Positions 16,593-24,149 of a stretch of DNA of 50,188 bases are shown here, piece by piece. A program made the position numbers and the translations under genes. The number at the start of each line of letters is the position of its first letter. Positions within the stretch are counted from its first letter, which is position 1. Origin of the DNA: Fen-999 sp964530115. GTDB taxonomy: Bacteria > Pseudomonadota > Gammaproteobacteria > Burkholderiales > Rhodocyclaceae. The stretch spans positions 1-50,188 of the forward strand of contig CAZGYD010000098.1 in NCBI GenBank assembly GCA_964530115.1, written 5' to 3'. Under the pieces are notes generated by a model, which was not told where the DNA came from, searched no databases, and saw only the letters and a list, made by a program, of their open reading frames with translations.

Positions 16593-17411
16593 TTATTGGG
16601 GAAATGCCTCGGGGGCTATGGCGCGAGAACGGGGAAATTCGTCGCCTTTTTCGGCCGGGGCCCGATAGCAGAAGAGGCGCGTTTGCCGGCGGTCCCGGAC
16701 ATCGACGGTCTCGGTCGGCGTAACGCCGGGGATCGCGAAACTGTTGCTGACGAGGAGCGCGCCGGGCGCCAGTTCGTCCTTGGCCTTCAGCCACAGGCGA
16801 GGCATTGGTGAGGGCGACAGGAACGCATAGACCACGCCGAAGCCGCCCAGCGGGCAGCGCCAGAAATCGCCGTAGCGGATTTCGCAATTGCTCAGGCCGG
16901 CCGTGGTCATGCGGGCCCACAGCCAGGGCAGCGGTGCGTGCTCGATGCCGACGAAGCGGCAATCCGGCCGAAGCTGCGCCAGCCGCCTGACGAGCCGGCC
17001 GCTGCCGCAGCCGAGATCGACGACATCGCAGGGCGTCTTGGGCAGTAGCGCCGCGACGGCGCGGATGGTCGCCTCGTTGCTGAGAAAAAGCGGCACGCGG
17101 CTTCGGTCGGTCCTCCAGAACACGAGCAGCAGGACGAGGAAGCCGGCGAGATACCAGGCCGGTTCGATGTCCAGGCCGTGAACCAGTACCACGAGCGGCA
17201 TGAACGCGAGGTGAATCGGTGGCCACCATCGCGGTGCCCCGAGCCGGACACTGACCAGGGCAGCGCATACGCCCTGCGCGCCGGCGACCGCGAGCGGCAC
17301 GGCGAAGAGTCCCGGGCGGAGGAGCGCGATGAGGCCCGCCGCGATCAGGGCGCCGAAGAGTTGGGACAACAGCGCGGCGGGCAACGGTGCGAAATGCGAC
17401 TCGGTCTTCAC
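16593..17411 (-). CDS. Membrane-tethered class I SAM-dependent methyltransferase
   Basis: 272 residues. The first 100 residues hold three or four hydrophobic helices (LLSQLFGALIAAGLIALL; PLAVAGAQGVCAALVSV; LAFMPLVVLVHGL; WYLAGFLVLLLVF). A Rossmann methyltransferase follows, with motif I VVDLGCGSGRLVRRLA at about 130-145, acidic loop GIEHAPLPW and GDFWRCPL. The N-terminal membrane half is unusual; many homologues of the catalytic part are soluble. The substrate cannot be read. It is transcribed away from tRNA-Gln, 53 bp upstream of and co-directional with the ParA-like gene. Confidence 0.85.
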   Translation of the reverse strand: MKTESHFAPLPAALLSQLFGALIAAGLIALLRPGLFAVPLAVAGAQGVCAALVSVRLGAPRWWPPIHLAFMPLVVLVHGLDIEPAWYLAGFLVLLLVFWRTDRSRVPLFLSNEATIRAVAALLPKTPCDVVDLGCGSGRLVRRLAQLRPDCRFVGIEHAPLPWLWARMTTAGLSNCEIRYGDFWRCPLGGFGVVYAFLSPSPMPRLWLKAKDELAPGALLVSNSFAIPGVTPTETVDVRDRRQTRLFCYRAPAEKGDEFPRSRAIAPEAFPQ

Positions 17412-17555
17412 TCGGACGATGTCGGGTCGGATGGGCCGCCGGCAGCGGCGGCAAGGGCAATCCTAAGACAACTCGACCCGCCGCCGAGGGGAAAAGCGGA
17501 CAATACAGCGAAACCGGACGAATCCGACAACCCGCGTCGCGCAGCCGCCGCAGAA

Positions 17556-17584
17556 TTGACATTGCGCCGCAAAAACAGGACAAT
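17556..17584 (+). promoter_or_regulatory. Sigma-70 promoter for tRNA-Gln
   Basis: A consensus -35 TTGACA (17556-17561) is followed by a 17-bp spacer and GACAAT (17579-17584) as the -10 box. The predicted transcription start is near 17591, about 43 bp before the tRNA. This is the best-looking promoter in the window. Confidence 0.8.
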
Positions 17585-17595
17585 GCGCGTCCTTT

Positions 17596-17629
17596 CGGCG
17601 GCGCCCGGTGCTTGCTTCGGGCGCCGCCG
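17596..17629 (+). other. Strong leader hairpin just upstream of tRNA-Gln
   Basis: CGGCGGCGCCCG (17596-17607) pairs perfectly with CGGGCGCCGCCG (17618-17629) around a 10-nt loop, leaving four bases before the tRNA. It would form at the 5' end of the precursor transcript and could shield it or guide RNase P processing (inference). Confidence 0.65.
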
Positions 17630-17633
17630 GGAT

Positions 17634-17711
17634 TGGGGCTTCGCCAAGCTGGTCTAAGGCACCGGATTTTGATTCCGGCATTCCCAGGTTCGAATCCTGG
17701 AGCCCCAGCCA
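17634..17711 (+). tRNA. tRNA-Gln (anticodon TTG)
   Basis: A full cloverleaf is visible. The acceptor stem TGGGGCT (17634-17640) pairs with AGCCCCA (17701-17707), followed by discriminator G and an encoded CCA (17709-17711). The anticodon stem is CCGGA/TCCGG with loop TTTTGAT, anticodon TTG at 17669-17671. The T arm is CCCAG-GTTCGAA-CCTGG-like (T-loop GTTCGAATC). It sits before prs, a standard betaproteobacterial arrangement, but the usual upstream lolB-ispE pair is not here. Confidence 0.97.
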
Positions 17712-17720
17712 GAATCCTCG

Positions 17721-17751
17721 CGGGCAGACCGATGGTCTGCCCGACTCTTTT
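17721..17751 (+). terminator. Hairpin terminator or attenuator between tRNA-Gln and prs
   Basis: CGGGCAGACC (17721-17730), loop GAT, GGTCTGCCCG (17734-17743), then ACTCTTTTC. The perfect 10-bp stem and T-rich tail look like an intrinsic terminator with a modest U-run. No separate promoter is evident between it and prs, so it may only reduce read-through from the strong tRNA promoter. Confidence 0.65.
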
Positions 17752-17765
17752 CTGCGGACGCGGTC

Positions 17766-18716
17766 ATGGCCTACGACAGCATGATGGTTTTCACCGGCAA
17801 TGCCAACCCGAAGCTGGCAGCCGACGTCGTCAAGCGTCTGAACATCTCGCTCGGCAAGGCCACGGTCGGCCGCTTCTCCGACGGCGAGACGAGCGTCGAG
17901 ATCCTCGAGAACGTGCGCGGCAAGGATGTCTTCATCCTTCAGCCGACCTGTGCGCCGACCAACGACAACCTGATGGAGCTGGTCATCCTCGCCGACGCGC
18001 TCAAGCGCAGCTCGGCCGGCAGGATCACCGCGGCGATCCCCTATTTCGGCTACGCCCGGCAGGATCGCCGCCCGCGCTCCGCCCGCGTGCCGATCGCCGC
18101 CAAGGTCGTCGCCAACATGCTCCAGGCGGTCGGTGTCCAGCGCGTGCTCACCGTCGACCTGCATGCCGACCAGATCCAGGGCTTCTTCGACATCCCGGTC
18201 GACAACATCTATTCGACGCCGATCCTGCTCGGCGACATCTGGCGCCAGCGCCACGACGACCTGATGGTGGTCTCGCCCGACGTCGGCGGCGTCCTGCGTG
18301 CCCGCGCCGCCGCCAAGCGGCTGGAGGCCGACCTGGCGATCATCGACAAGCGGCGGCCGAAGGCCAACGTCTCCGAGGTCATGCACATCATCGGCGACGT
18401 CAAGGACCGCAGCTGCGTGATCATGGACGACATCGTCGACACCGCCGGCACGCTGTGCAAGGCCGCGCTTGCGCTCAAGGAGCATGGCGCGAAGCGGGTC
18501 GTCGCCTACTGCACGCATCCGGTTCTCTCCGGCAGCGCCGTACGCCGCATCGAGGAATCGGAGCTCGACGAACTGGTCGTCACCGACACGATCCCGTTGC
18601 GCGACGACGCCCGGGAATGCCGCCGCATCCGGGTCGTCTCGATCTCGGGCCTGCTTGCCGAGACGATGCTGCGCATCAGCAACGAGGAGTCGGTGTCCTC
18701 GCTGTTCATGGAGTAG
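17766..18716 (+). CDS. prs: Ribose-phosphate pyrophosphokinase
   Basis: 316 residues, the full length of class I PRPP synthetases. It converts ribose 5-phosphate and ATP to PRPP for nucleotide, histidine and NAD synthesis. Visible signatures are GRFSDGETSVEI, GYARQDRRPRSARVPIAAKV, VLTVDLHADQIQGFFDIPVD (the divalent-cation/substrate signature) and the PRPP-binding DDIVDTAGTL. The ATG at 17766 gives MAYDSMMVFTGNANPKLA as in relatives. It is followed at 57 bp by rplY. Confidence 0.98.
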   Translation: MAYDSMMVFTGNANPKLAADVVKRLNISLGKATVGRFSDGETSVEILENVRGKDVFILQPTCAPTNDNLMELVILADALKRSSAGRITAAIPYFGYARQDRRPRSARVPIAAKVVANMLQAVGVQRVLTVDLHADQIQGFFDIPVDNIYSTPILLGDIWRQRHDDLMVVSPDVGGVLRARAAAKRLEADLAIIDKRRPKANVSEVMHIIGDVKDRSCVIMDDIVDTAGTLCKAALALKEHGAKRVVAYCTHPVLSGSAVRRIEESELDELVVTDTIPLRDDARECRRIRVVSISGLLAETMLRISNEESVSSLFME

Positions 18717-18773
18717 CCATCACGCTTTCTCAACCCACTGCCTGGTCGCGGGCAGTTCATCTGGAGCAATGTC

Positions 18774-19421
18774 ATGACCATCGAAGTCAAAGCCACGAAG
18801 CGCGAGGTACAGGGAACGGGTGCGAGCCGCCGCCTGCGTCGCGCCGGCCGGGTGCCCGGCATCATCTACGGCGGCACGGCCAAGCCGCAAAACATCGAGC
18901 TCGATCACAACGACCTCTGGCAGCACCTGCGCAAGGAGGCGTTCTATTCGTCGGTGCTGAACGTCGATGTCGACGGCGCCGTGGAGACCTGCCTGTTGCG
19001 TGACGTGCAGCGTCACCCCTACAAGCCCCTGGTCCTGCACGTGGACTTCCAGCGCATCGATGCCACGCACCAGATCCACCAGAAGGTGCCGCTGCACTTC
19101 ATCAACGCCGACATCGCGCCGGGCGTCAAGCTCGCCGGCGGCATGGTCCAGCACGTCATGACCGAGCTCGACGTCAAGTGCCTGCCCAAGGATCTGCCGG
19201 CCTACATCGAGGTCGACCTCAAGGATCTGCAGGGTGGTCAGTCGCTGCACGTGACCCAGCTCAAGCTGCCGGCCGGGGTCGAGGCCGTGCTGCACAAGGG
19301 CGAGGATCCGGTCGTGGCGACCATCGTCGTCCGCGGCGCCGGGGCGGCGAGCGACGAGGCGGCCGCGGCGCCCGTCGAAACCCAGATCACCACCGAGAAG
19401 AAGCCGGCCGAGAAGAAGTAA
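18774..19421 (+). CDS. rplY: 50S ribosomal protein L25/general stress protein Ctc
   Basis: 215 residues, the long two-domain CTC form. The N-terminal L25 domain binds 5S rRNA (KREVQGTGASRRLRRAGRVP and GIIYGG). The C-terminal beta domain runs from about 95 to 185. The last 30 residues are Ala/Glu/Lys-rich and disordered. The stop is immediately followed by the pth start codon, so pth probably depends on translation of this gene. Confidence 0.97.
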   Translation: MTIEVKATKREVQGTGASRRLRRAGRVPGIIYGGTAKPQNIELDHNDLWQHLRKEAFYSSVLNVDVDGAVETCLLRDVQRHPYKPLVLHVDFQRIDATHQIHQKVPLHFINADIAPGVKLAGGMVQHVMTELDVKCLPKDLPAYIEVDLKDLQGGQSLHVTQLKLPAGVEAVLHKGEDPVVATIVVRGAGAASDEAAAAPVETQITTEKKPAEKK

Positions 19422-20021
19422 TTGTCGTCACGGCTCCGACTGGTCGTCGGCCTCGGCAATCCCGGCGCCGAATATGCTGAAACCCGGCACAACGCCGGGT
19501 TTTGGCTTTGTGAGCGCCTGGCGGCGGAACTCGGGGTCTCGTTCGCCAGGGAGTCGCGCTACCACGGCTGGGTGGCGCACGCCCGCGAGGCCGGGCTCTG
19601 GCTGCTGATGCCGGCCACCTACATGAACGATTCCGGTCGCGCGGTCCGGGCGCTGGCTCAGTTCTACCGTATTGCGCCGGCCGAGATGCTGGTGGTCCAT
19701 GACGAACTCGATCTGCCGCCGGGGCGCATGCAGCTGCGTTTCGGCGGCGGCCTCGGCGGCCACAACGGCCTGAAGAGCATCACGGCGCACCTCGGTACCC
19801 AGGACTACTGGCGGCTGCGGATCGGCATCGGCCACCCGGGGGAGCGCAACGAGGTCGTCGGCTACGTGCTCAAGCCGCCCCGCCGCGAGGAGCGCGAGGC
19901 GATCGACGCCGCCCTCGACCGTGCGCTCGCGGCGTGGCCGATGCTGGCCACAGGCGACGTCAATGCAGCGGCGCAGCGGATCAACACGAGGCCGGCAGCG
20001 CCGAAGAAGGAGGAAACATGA
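19422..20021 (+). CDS. pth: Peptidyl-tRNA hydrolase
   Basis: 199 residues. The enzyme frees tRNA from dropped peptidyl-tRNA. Catalytic-site blocks are visible: GLGNPGAEYAETRHNAGF (catalytic His in RHNAG), VHDELDLPPG (Asp) and GGHNGLKSI (Asn). No ATG or GTG lies before the GLGNPG motif, so the start must be the TTG at 19422, which abuts the rplY TAA with no gap. Translation therefore probably relies on terminating rplY ribosomes. The stop overlaps the ychF ATG. Confidence 0.95.
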   Translation: MSSRLRLVVGLGNPGAEYAETRHNAGFWLCERLAAELGVSFARESRYHGWVAHAREAGLWLLMPATYMNDSGRAVRALAQFYRIAPAEMLVVHDELDLPPGRMQLRFGGGLGGHNGLKSITAHLGTQDYWRLRIGIGHPGERNEVVGYVLKPPRREEREAIDAALDRALAAWPMLATGDVNAAAQRINTRPAAPKKEET

Positions 20022-21112
20022 GCCTCAAGTGCGGCATCGTCGGGCTGCCGAACGTCGGCAAGTCCACGCTTTTCAATGCCCTGACCAAAGCTGGCATCCA
20101 GGCCGAAAACTATCCTTTCTGCACCATCGAGCCGAATGTCGGTGTCGTCGAAGTCCCCGATCCCCGGCTCGCCGAACTGGCGAAGATCGTCAAGCCGCAG
20201 AAGGTCGTGCCGGCCATCGTCGAGTTCGTCGACATCGCCGGTCTCGTCGCCGGCGCGAGCAAGGGCGAGGGCCTGGGCAACCAGTTCCTGGCCAACATCC
20301 GGGAAACAGACGCCATCATCCATGTCGTTCGCTGCTTCGCCGACGACAACGTGGTGCATGTCTCGGGCAGCGTCGACCCGATCCGCGACATCGAAGTCAT
20401 CGATACCGAATTGGCGCTGGCCGACCTCGCCACCGTGGACAAGGCACTCGCCCGCTACTCGAAGCAGGCGAAGGCGGGCGGTGACAAGGAGGCGAAACTC
20501 CTGGTCGACGTGCTGGAGAAATGTCGCGTGCAGCTCGATCAGGCTAAGCCGGTTCGCGCGCTTGCTCTCTCGAAGGAGGAGCGGAACAATCTTCGCCAGT
20601 TCTTCCTGCTCACCGCCAAGCCCGTGCTTTACCTGGCCAATGTCCGGGAGGACGGCTTCGAGAACAATCCTTACCTCGATGCGGTCCGCGCCCGTGCCGC
20701 GCAGGAGGGGGCCGAGGTCGTCGCGCTCTGTGCCGCGATCGAAGCCGAGATCGCCGACCTGCCGGACGAGGACAAGGCGATCTTCCTCGCCGACATGGGC
20801 ATGAGCGAGCCGGGCCTGAACCGGCTGATCCGCGCCGCCTATCGTCTGCTCGGCCTGCAAACCTACTTCACGGCCGGGCCGAAGGAGGTGCGCGCCTGGA
20901 CGATCCACCAGGGCGACACCGCGCCCCAGGCCGCCGGCGTGATCCACAGCGATTTCGAGCGCGGCTTCATCCGCGCCCAGACCATCTCCTACGAAGATTT
21001 CATCGCCTGCGGCGGCGAGCAGGGTGCCCGTGAGGCCGGCAGGATGCGCGCCGAGGGCAAGGACTACGTCGTCCGGGACGGCGACGTGATGAACTTCCTG
21101 TTCAACGTCTGA
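20018..21112 (+). CDS. ychF: Redox-regulated ATPase YchF (OBG family)
   Basis: 364 residues, matching the usual 363. The P-loop is GLPNVGKSTLFNALT at about 8-22, switch II is DIAGLVAGASKGEGLGNQFL at about 70-89, and the altered G4 motif NVRE in YLANVRED accounts for ATP rather than GTP preference in this family. The C-terminal TGS domain includes TYFTAGPKEVRAWTIHQGD. YchF binds ribosomes and acts in stress responses. ATG 20018 follows AAGGAGG and overlaps the pth stop by four bases (ATGA), so the prs-rplY-pth-ychF set is one operon. Confidence 0.97.
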   Translation: MSLKCGIVGLPNVGKSTLFNALTKAGIQAENYPFCTIEPNVGVVEVPDPRLAELAKIVKPQKVVPAIVEFVDIAGLVAGASKGEGLGNQFLANIRETDAIIHVVRCFADDNVVHVSGSVDPIRDIEVIDTELALADLATVDKALARYSKQAKAGGDKEAKLLVDVLEKCRVQLDQAKPVRALALSKEERNNLRQFFLLTAKPVLYLANVREDGFENNPYLDAVRARAAQEGAEVVALCAAIEAEIADLPDEDKAIFLADMGMSEPGLNRLIRAAYRLLGLQTYFTAGPKEVRAWTIHQGDTAPQAAGVIHSDFERGFIRAQTISYEDFIACGGEQGAREAGRMRAEGKDYVVRDGDVMNFLFNV

Positions 21113-21132
21113 ACCCTTCGCCCCGGCGGAGC

Positions 21133-22113
21133 TCAGGGCCGCGCCGGACGGATCGTCGCGACGACGGTATTGCCGTTGCCGAGATATTGGAGCGTGTCGA
21201 AGGACAGCAATCGGGCCATGGCGATGCCGCGGCCATGATTGTCGAGCGTGCGGCGGGAATCGAAATCGAAATAGCGCCGCCAGTCGAAGCCCTCACCGTC
21301 GTCCTGGACCTCGATGCGCACGGTGCCGTCCGGCAGGCGCTCGAACGTGACCCTGACCGAACGGGCACGCCCGACGGGCGTCTCCAGCCGCCGCATGACC
21401 TCGTCCTGCCAGGTGCCGGACGCCACGAGCCGTGTCTTTTCCTCGTAGCCGATACCGAGATTGCCGTGCTCGACGGCATTGACGAGCAGTTCCTCGATGC
21501 CGAGTTGCGTTCGTTCGGGGTTTGGGCAGGACTGCGCCAGGACGCTGGCGATCGCCCGTGCGTCGTCGAGCGAGCGGAAGTGGAAGACGCCCTTGGCGAG
21601 CAGCCTCATCGGTCGTTCGGCCCGCTGTGCCCGTTGCCGCTGCCGTCGCCAGACGATGTGCTGCTCCGCGGCCGCGGAAGCGACCGAAGCCAGAACCTCC
21701 GGCTCGAAGGGCTTGGCGATGAAGTAGCAGGCGTGCTGCTCCAGCGCCTGCCGCACGCCCGCTTCGTCGGCGGTGTGCCCGAGCATGATGACCGGAACGT
21801 GGGCGAAGCCTTCCGCGGCCCGGAGCGTTCCGAGCGGATCCGGGCCAGCCGGCGCAACGCCGCGATCGACGACGACGAGGTCTATGTTTTGAGCGGCGGA
21901 GGCGATCAGGCCCGAAGCGTCCCGGCCGTCGGCGGCAACGGTGACGATGAAGTGTTGCCCCGTCAGCACCCGGAGGATCGGCACCAGGGCGTGGTCTTGG
22001 CCGTCCGCCAGCAGCAGGCACTTCTTCCGTTCGGGAACGGCCCCGACGCCGACGGTCTCACGGTGCCGGCCGAGGGCCGAGATATCGGCGGGGGGATGCT
22101 CGAAAAAGGCCAT
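21133..22113 (-). CDS. Receiver domain fused to an RsbW-type serine kinase-like ATPase
   Basis: 326 residues. Residues about 30-150 look like a response-regulator receiver (LVVVDRG at the Asp position, AKPFEP at the conserved Lys). After a linker, about 195-326 form an anti-sigma-type HATPase: LGIEELLVNAVEHGNLGIGY (N-box), VQDDGEGFDWRRY and NHGRGIAMARLLSFD. Such fusions usually control an anti-anti-sigma or output partner. ATG 22113 is taken as the start; an in-frame TTG at 22131 is possible, and no good ribosome site is seen for either. It is convergent with ychF. The partner is not in the window. Confidence 0.82.
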   Translation of the reverse strand: MAFFEHPPADISALGRHRETVGVGAVPERKKCLLLADGQDHALVPILRVLTGQHFIVTVAADGRDASGLIASAAQNIDLVVVDRGVAPAGPDPLGTLRAAEGFAHVPVIMLGHTADEAGVRQALEQHACYFIAKPFEPEVLASVASAAAEQHIVWRRQRQRAQRAERPMRLLAKGVFHFRSLDDARAIASVLAQSCPNPERTQLGIEELLVNAVEHGNLGIGYEEKTRLVASGTWQDEVMRRLETPVGRARSVRVTFERLPDGTVRIEVQDDGEGFDWRRYFDFDSRRTLDNHGRGIAMARLLSFDTLQYLGNGNTVVATIRPARP

Positions 22114-22367
22114 GGGTGAGATCGAGGTCAAGGGGCGACTTGTGCGTCGGCGCGGGCGGCCGGATCGACGCTTCCGGGGGTATCGGCAGGAGCGGCAAGG
22201 GGTTTAGAAAAAATGCTTACTTTTTTACGGCCGATGCAGGCTAAGGAAGCGTCACTGCGTATACTTTTTCCCATCCGCAATGGGCTGGGTAGCCACCGGC
22301 AACATCTCCCGGGTGCGTTCGCTGGCCGGGCCGGGTCGGGCATCACTCCGGGCGGGAGGAGTTTCCG

Positions 22368-22805
22368 ATGGGACGTGTGTTTCTGGCTTTCGTGATGGCC
22401 GTTTCGGCTTTCCCGGCGTTCATCCTGATTTCCGGGACACCCGATGCCTGGGGAGGAGCGCTTCGCGTCGCCAGCGTCACGGCCTCCGGGGTGCTCGGCC
22501 TCGGCCTGCCGGCCTTTTGGCTGTTCCGCTGCAAGAATTGGTGGCAGCCATGGCGCTTCCTGCTCGGTGGCCTGTTGGGCGGGCTGCTGAGCTCGATTTT
22601 CTGGACCGATCCGGGCGCCCCCAATTTCCTGTTCTTCGCGGTCGTGTTCGGTCTGGGCGGTCTGGCCCACGCGGCGCTGTTCTGGGTCGTCGCCGTCTGG
22701 CGGAACGAAGGACTCACCCGTCCGCGCGCCTACTGCCTCGGCGGCAGAACCTATCGGGCGGCGCGCAAGACGCTGCGGGTGACGATCGATTCCGGCAATG
22801 GATGA
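22368..22805 (+). CDS. Small four-helix membrane protein of unknown function
   Basis: 145 residues with four hydrophobic segments: FLAFVMAVSAFPAFILI (about 5-21), VASVTASGVLGLGLPAFWLF, FLLGGLLGGLLSSIF, and LFFAVVFGLGGLAHAALFWV. The C-terminal 35 residues are basic. I recognise no family. ATG 22368 is preceded by GGGAGGAG. The 254-bp region upstream has one promoter-like TATACT at 22260-22265 without a matching -35 box. The gene converges on the thioredoxin gene, which begins at the next base on the other strand. Confidence 0.65.
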   Translation: MGRVFLAFVMAVSAFPAFILISGTPDAWGGALRVASVTASGVLGLGLPAFWLFRCKNWWQPWRFLLGGLLGGLLSSIFWTDPGAPNFLFFAVVFGLGGLAHAALFWVVAVWRNEGLTRPRAYCLGGRTYRAARKTLRVTIDSGNG

Positions 22806-23171
22806 TCAGTTGTTGCCTTCGGCGGCGATTTCGGCCCGCACCTGGTCCATGTCGAGGCCGCGGACGCCCTCGATGAGCTGCTGGAGGGCGGCGGGCGGCA
22901 GGGCGCCGGCTTCGGCATAGACGATGATCTGCTCGCGGAAGACCATGAGCGTCGGGATCGAGCGGATATTGAACGCCGCCGCGAGTTCCTGCTGTTCCTC
23001 GGTATTGACCTTGGCGAAGACGATGTCCGGATGCTGTTCGGAAGCCGCCTCGAAGGTGGGCGCGAAGGAGCGGCAAGGCGCGCACCATGGCGCCCAGAAG
23101 TCGATGATGAGCGTGTCGTTGCCCTCCACGACTTCCTTGAAGTTTTCGGTGGTCAGCTCGACGGTGGCCAT
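22806..23171 (-). CDS. Thioredoxin-family protein (WCAPC active site)
   Basis: 121 residues. One thioredoxin fold with active site FWAPWCAPC at about 26-34 and the cis-Pro in IRSIPTLMVF. The second residue between the cysteines is Pro as in thioredoxin, but the first is Ala instead of Gly. Such WCAPC forms occur in some bacterial thioredoxins and may shift redox potential slightly. There is no signal peptide, so it is cytoplasmic. The C-terminal extension GLDMDQVRAEIAAE adds a helix. The start ATG at 23171 faces the gluQ promoter. Confidence 0.92.
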   Translation of the reverse strand: MATVELTTENFKEVVEGNDTLIIDFWAPWCAPCRSFAPTFEAASEQHPDIVFAKVNTEEQQELAAAFNIRSIPTLMVFREQIIVYAEAGALPPAALQQLIEGVRGLDMDQVRAEIAAEGNN

Positions 23172-23181
23172 GGCGGTTCCT

Positions 23182-23210
23182 TTGTCCGATTATTAGAAAG
23201 CACTGATACT
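23182..23210 (+). promoter_or_regulatory. Possible sigma-70 promoter for gluQ
   Basis: TTGTCC (23182-23187), a 17-bp spacer and GATACT (23205-23210). It matches four of six bases in each box. The predicted start near 23217 leaves a leader of about 12 bases before the first gluQ ATG and no Shine-Dalgarno sequence, so the mRNA would be nearly leaderless. Confidence 0.4.
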
Positions 23211-23228
23211 ACGCCTTTCGCCTCGAAC

Positions 23229-24149
23229 ATGCCATTAATCGCCCCGATGCCCCGACCCTATGTCGGCCGCTTCGCGCCGAGTCCGACGGGGCCGCTCCAT
23301 TTCGGCTCCCTGGTGGCGGCGCTCGGCAGTTGCCTCGAGGCGCGCGCCCACGGCGGGCGCTGGCTCTTGCGGCTGGAGGACGTGGATGTGCCGCGCTGCT
23401 CGCCCGCGGCGGCGGATGCCATCCTGCGCACGCTCGAGGCCTGCGGTTTCGAGTGGGACGGCGAGGTGATGGTCCAGAGCCGGCGGACGGCGCGCTACCG
23501 CGAACCCCTCGATGCCCTGATCGCCGCCGGCCGCGCCTACCCCTGCGCCTGCACGCGCCGCGAGCTCGCCGACTCGGCACTCGCGCACGATGGCGCGCAC
23601 GTCTATCCGGGGACTTGCCGCCACGGTTTGCCGCCGGGCCGGAGCGCGCGGGCCTGGCGGCTGCGCGTCGATGCGGGCGAGATCTGCTTCGACGACGCCG
23701 TGCAGGGCCGCCTCTGTCAGGAGCTCGAACGCGACGTCGGCGACTTCGTGCTCCTGCGGGCGGACGGCTGGTTTGCCTACCAGCTCGCCGTGGTCGTCGA
23801 CGACGCCGATCAGGGCGTCACTCATGTCGTTCGCGGCGCCGACCTCATCGATTCGACGCCGCGACAGATTTTCCTCCAGCGGTGTCTCGGCCTGCCGACG
23901 CCTGCCTACGCCCATCTGCCCGTGGTGGTCAACGAACGCGGTGAAAAGCTCTCCAAGCAGACGCTGGCGGCGCCCGTCGATCCGGACGACCCCGTTCCCT
24001 CCCTCGCCGCGGCGCTCGCCTTCCTCGGCCAGTCGCCGCCCGCCGGACTCTGGCGTGTTACCACGGCTGAGTTTTGGGCCTGGGCCCGCGCGCACTGGAA
24101 CCTCGCCGCGGTGCCGCGCGTTCGCGCGTTACCGGCTCACTCGGCGTAG
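23229..24149 (+). CDS. gluQ: Glutamyl-Q tRNA(Asp) synthetase
   Basis: 306 residues from ATG 23229 (300 from ATG 23247, also possible). GluQ-RS is a truncated glutamyl-tRNA synthetase that attaches glutamate to queuosine in tRNA-Asp. The HIGH-like motif is in FAPSPTGPLHFGSL, the zinc site is CAC...PGTC (about residues 102-128), and the KMSKS-like motif is EKLSKQ. The anticodon-binding half of GluRS is absent as expected. Near the C-terminus, residues about 274-282 (WRVTTAEFW) are encoded by an R26 repeat copy. The 3' end overlaps clsB by 13 bp on the opposite strand. Confidence 0.93.
   Translation: MPLIAPMPRPYVGRFAPSPTGPLHFGSLVAALGSCLEARAHGGRWLLRLEDVDVPRCSPAAADAILRTLEACGFEWDGEVMVQSRRTARYREPLDALIAAGRAYPCACTRRELADSALAHDGAHVYPGTCRHGLPPGRSARAWRLRVDAGEICFDDAVQGRLCQELERDVGDFVLLRADGWFAYQLAVVVDDADQGVTHVVRGADLIDSTPRQIFLQRCLGLPTPAYAHLPVVVNERGEKLSKQTLAAPVDPDDPVPSLAAALAFLGQSPPAGLWRVTTAEFWAWARAHWNLAAVPRVRALPAHSA
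24050..24075 (-). repeat. R26 dispersed repeat, copy 5, inside gluQ
   Basis: Reverse orientation: begins CTGGCGTGTTAC and ends GGCTGAGTTTT. It is nearly identical to the consensus. Being 26 bp within an open frame, it must either replace existing sequence or come with compensating bases; the frame is intact on both sides and encodes RVTTAEF near the C-terminus of GluQ. Confidence 0.85.

Noticed and set aside
15862..17583. Long frame extending the ParA-like gene upstream through the methyltransferase
   Set aside because: Different frame from the methyltransferase, no motifs, and the ATG at 16539 gives a normal ParA start.
22260..22265. TATACT upstream of the small membrane-protein gene as a promoter
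   Set aside because: No -35 box or extended -10 at correct spacing; noted only in the gene entry.
22270..22367. Leader before the small membrane-protein gene as a riboswitch
   Set aside because: GC-rich with weak hairpins, but it does not match the conserved core of any riboswitch class I know.
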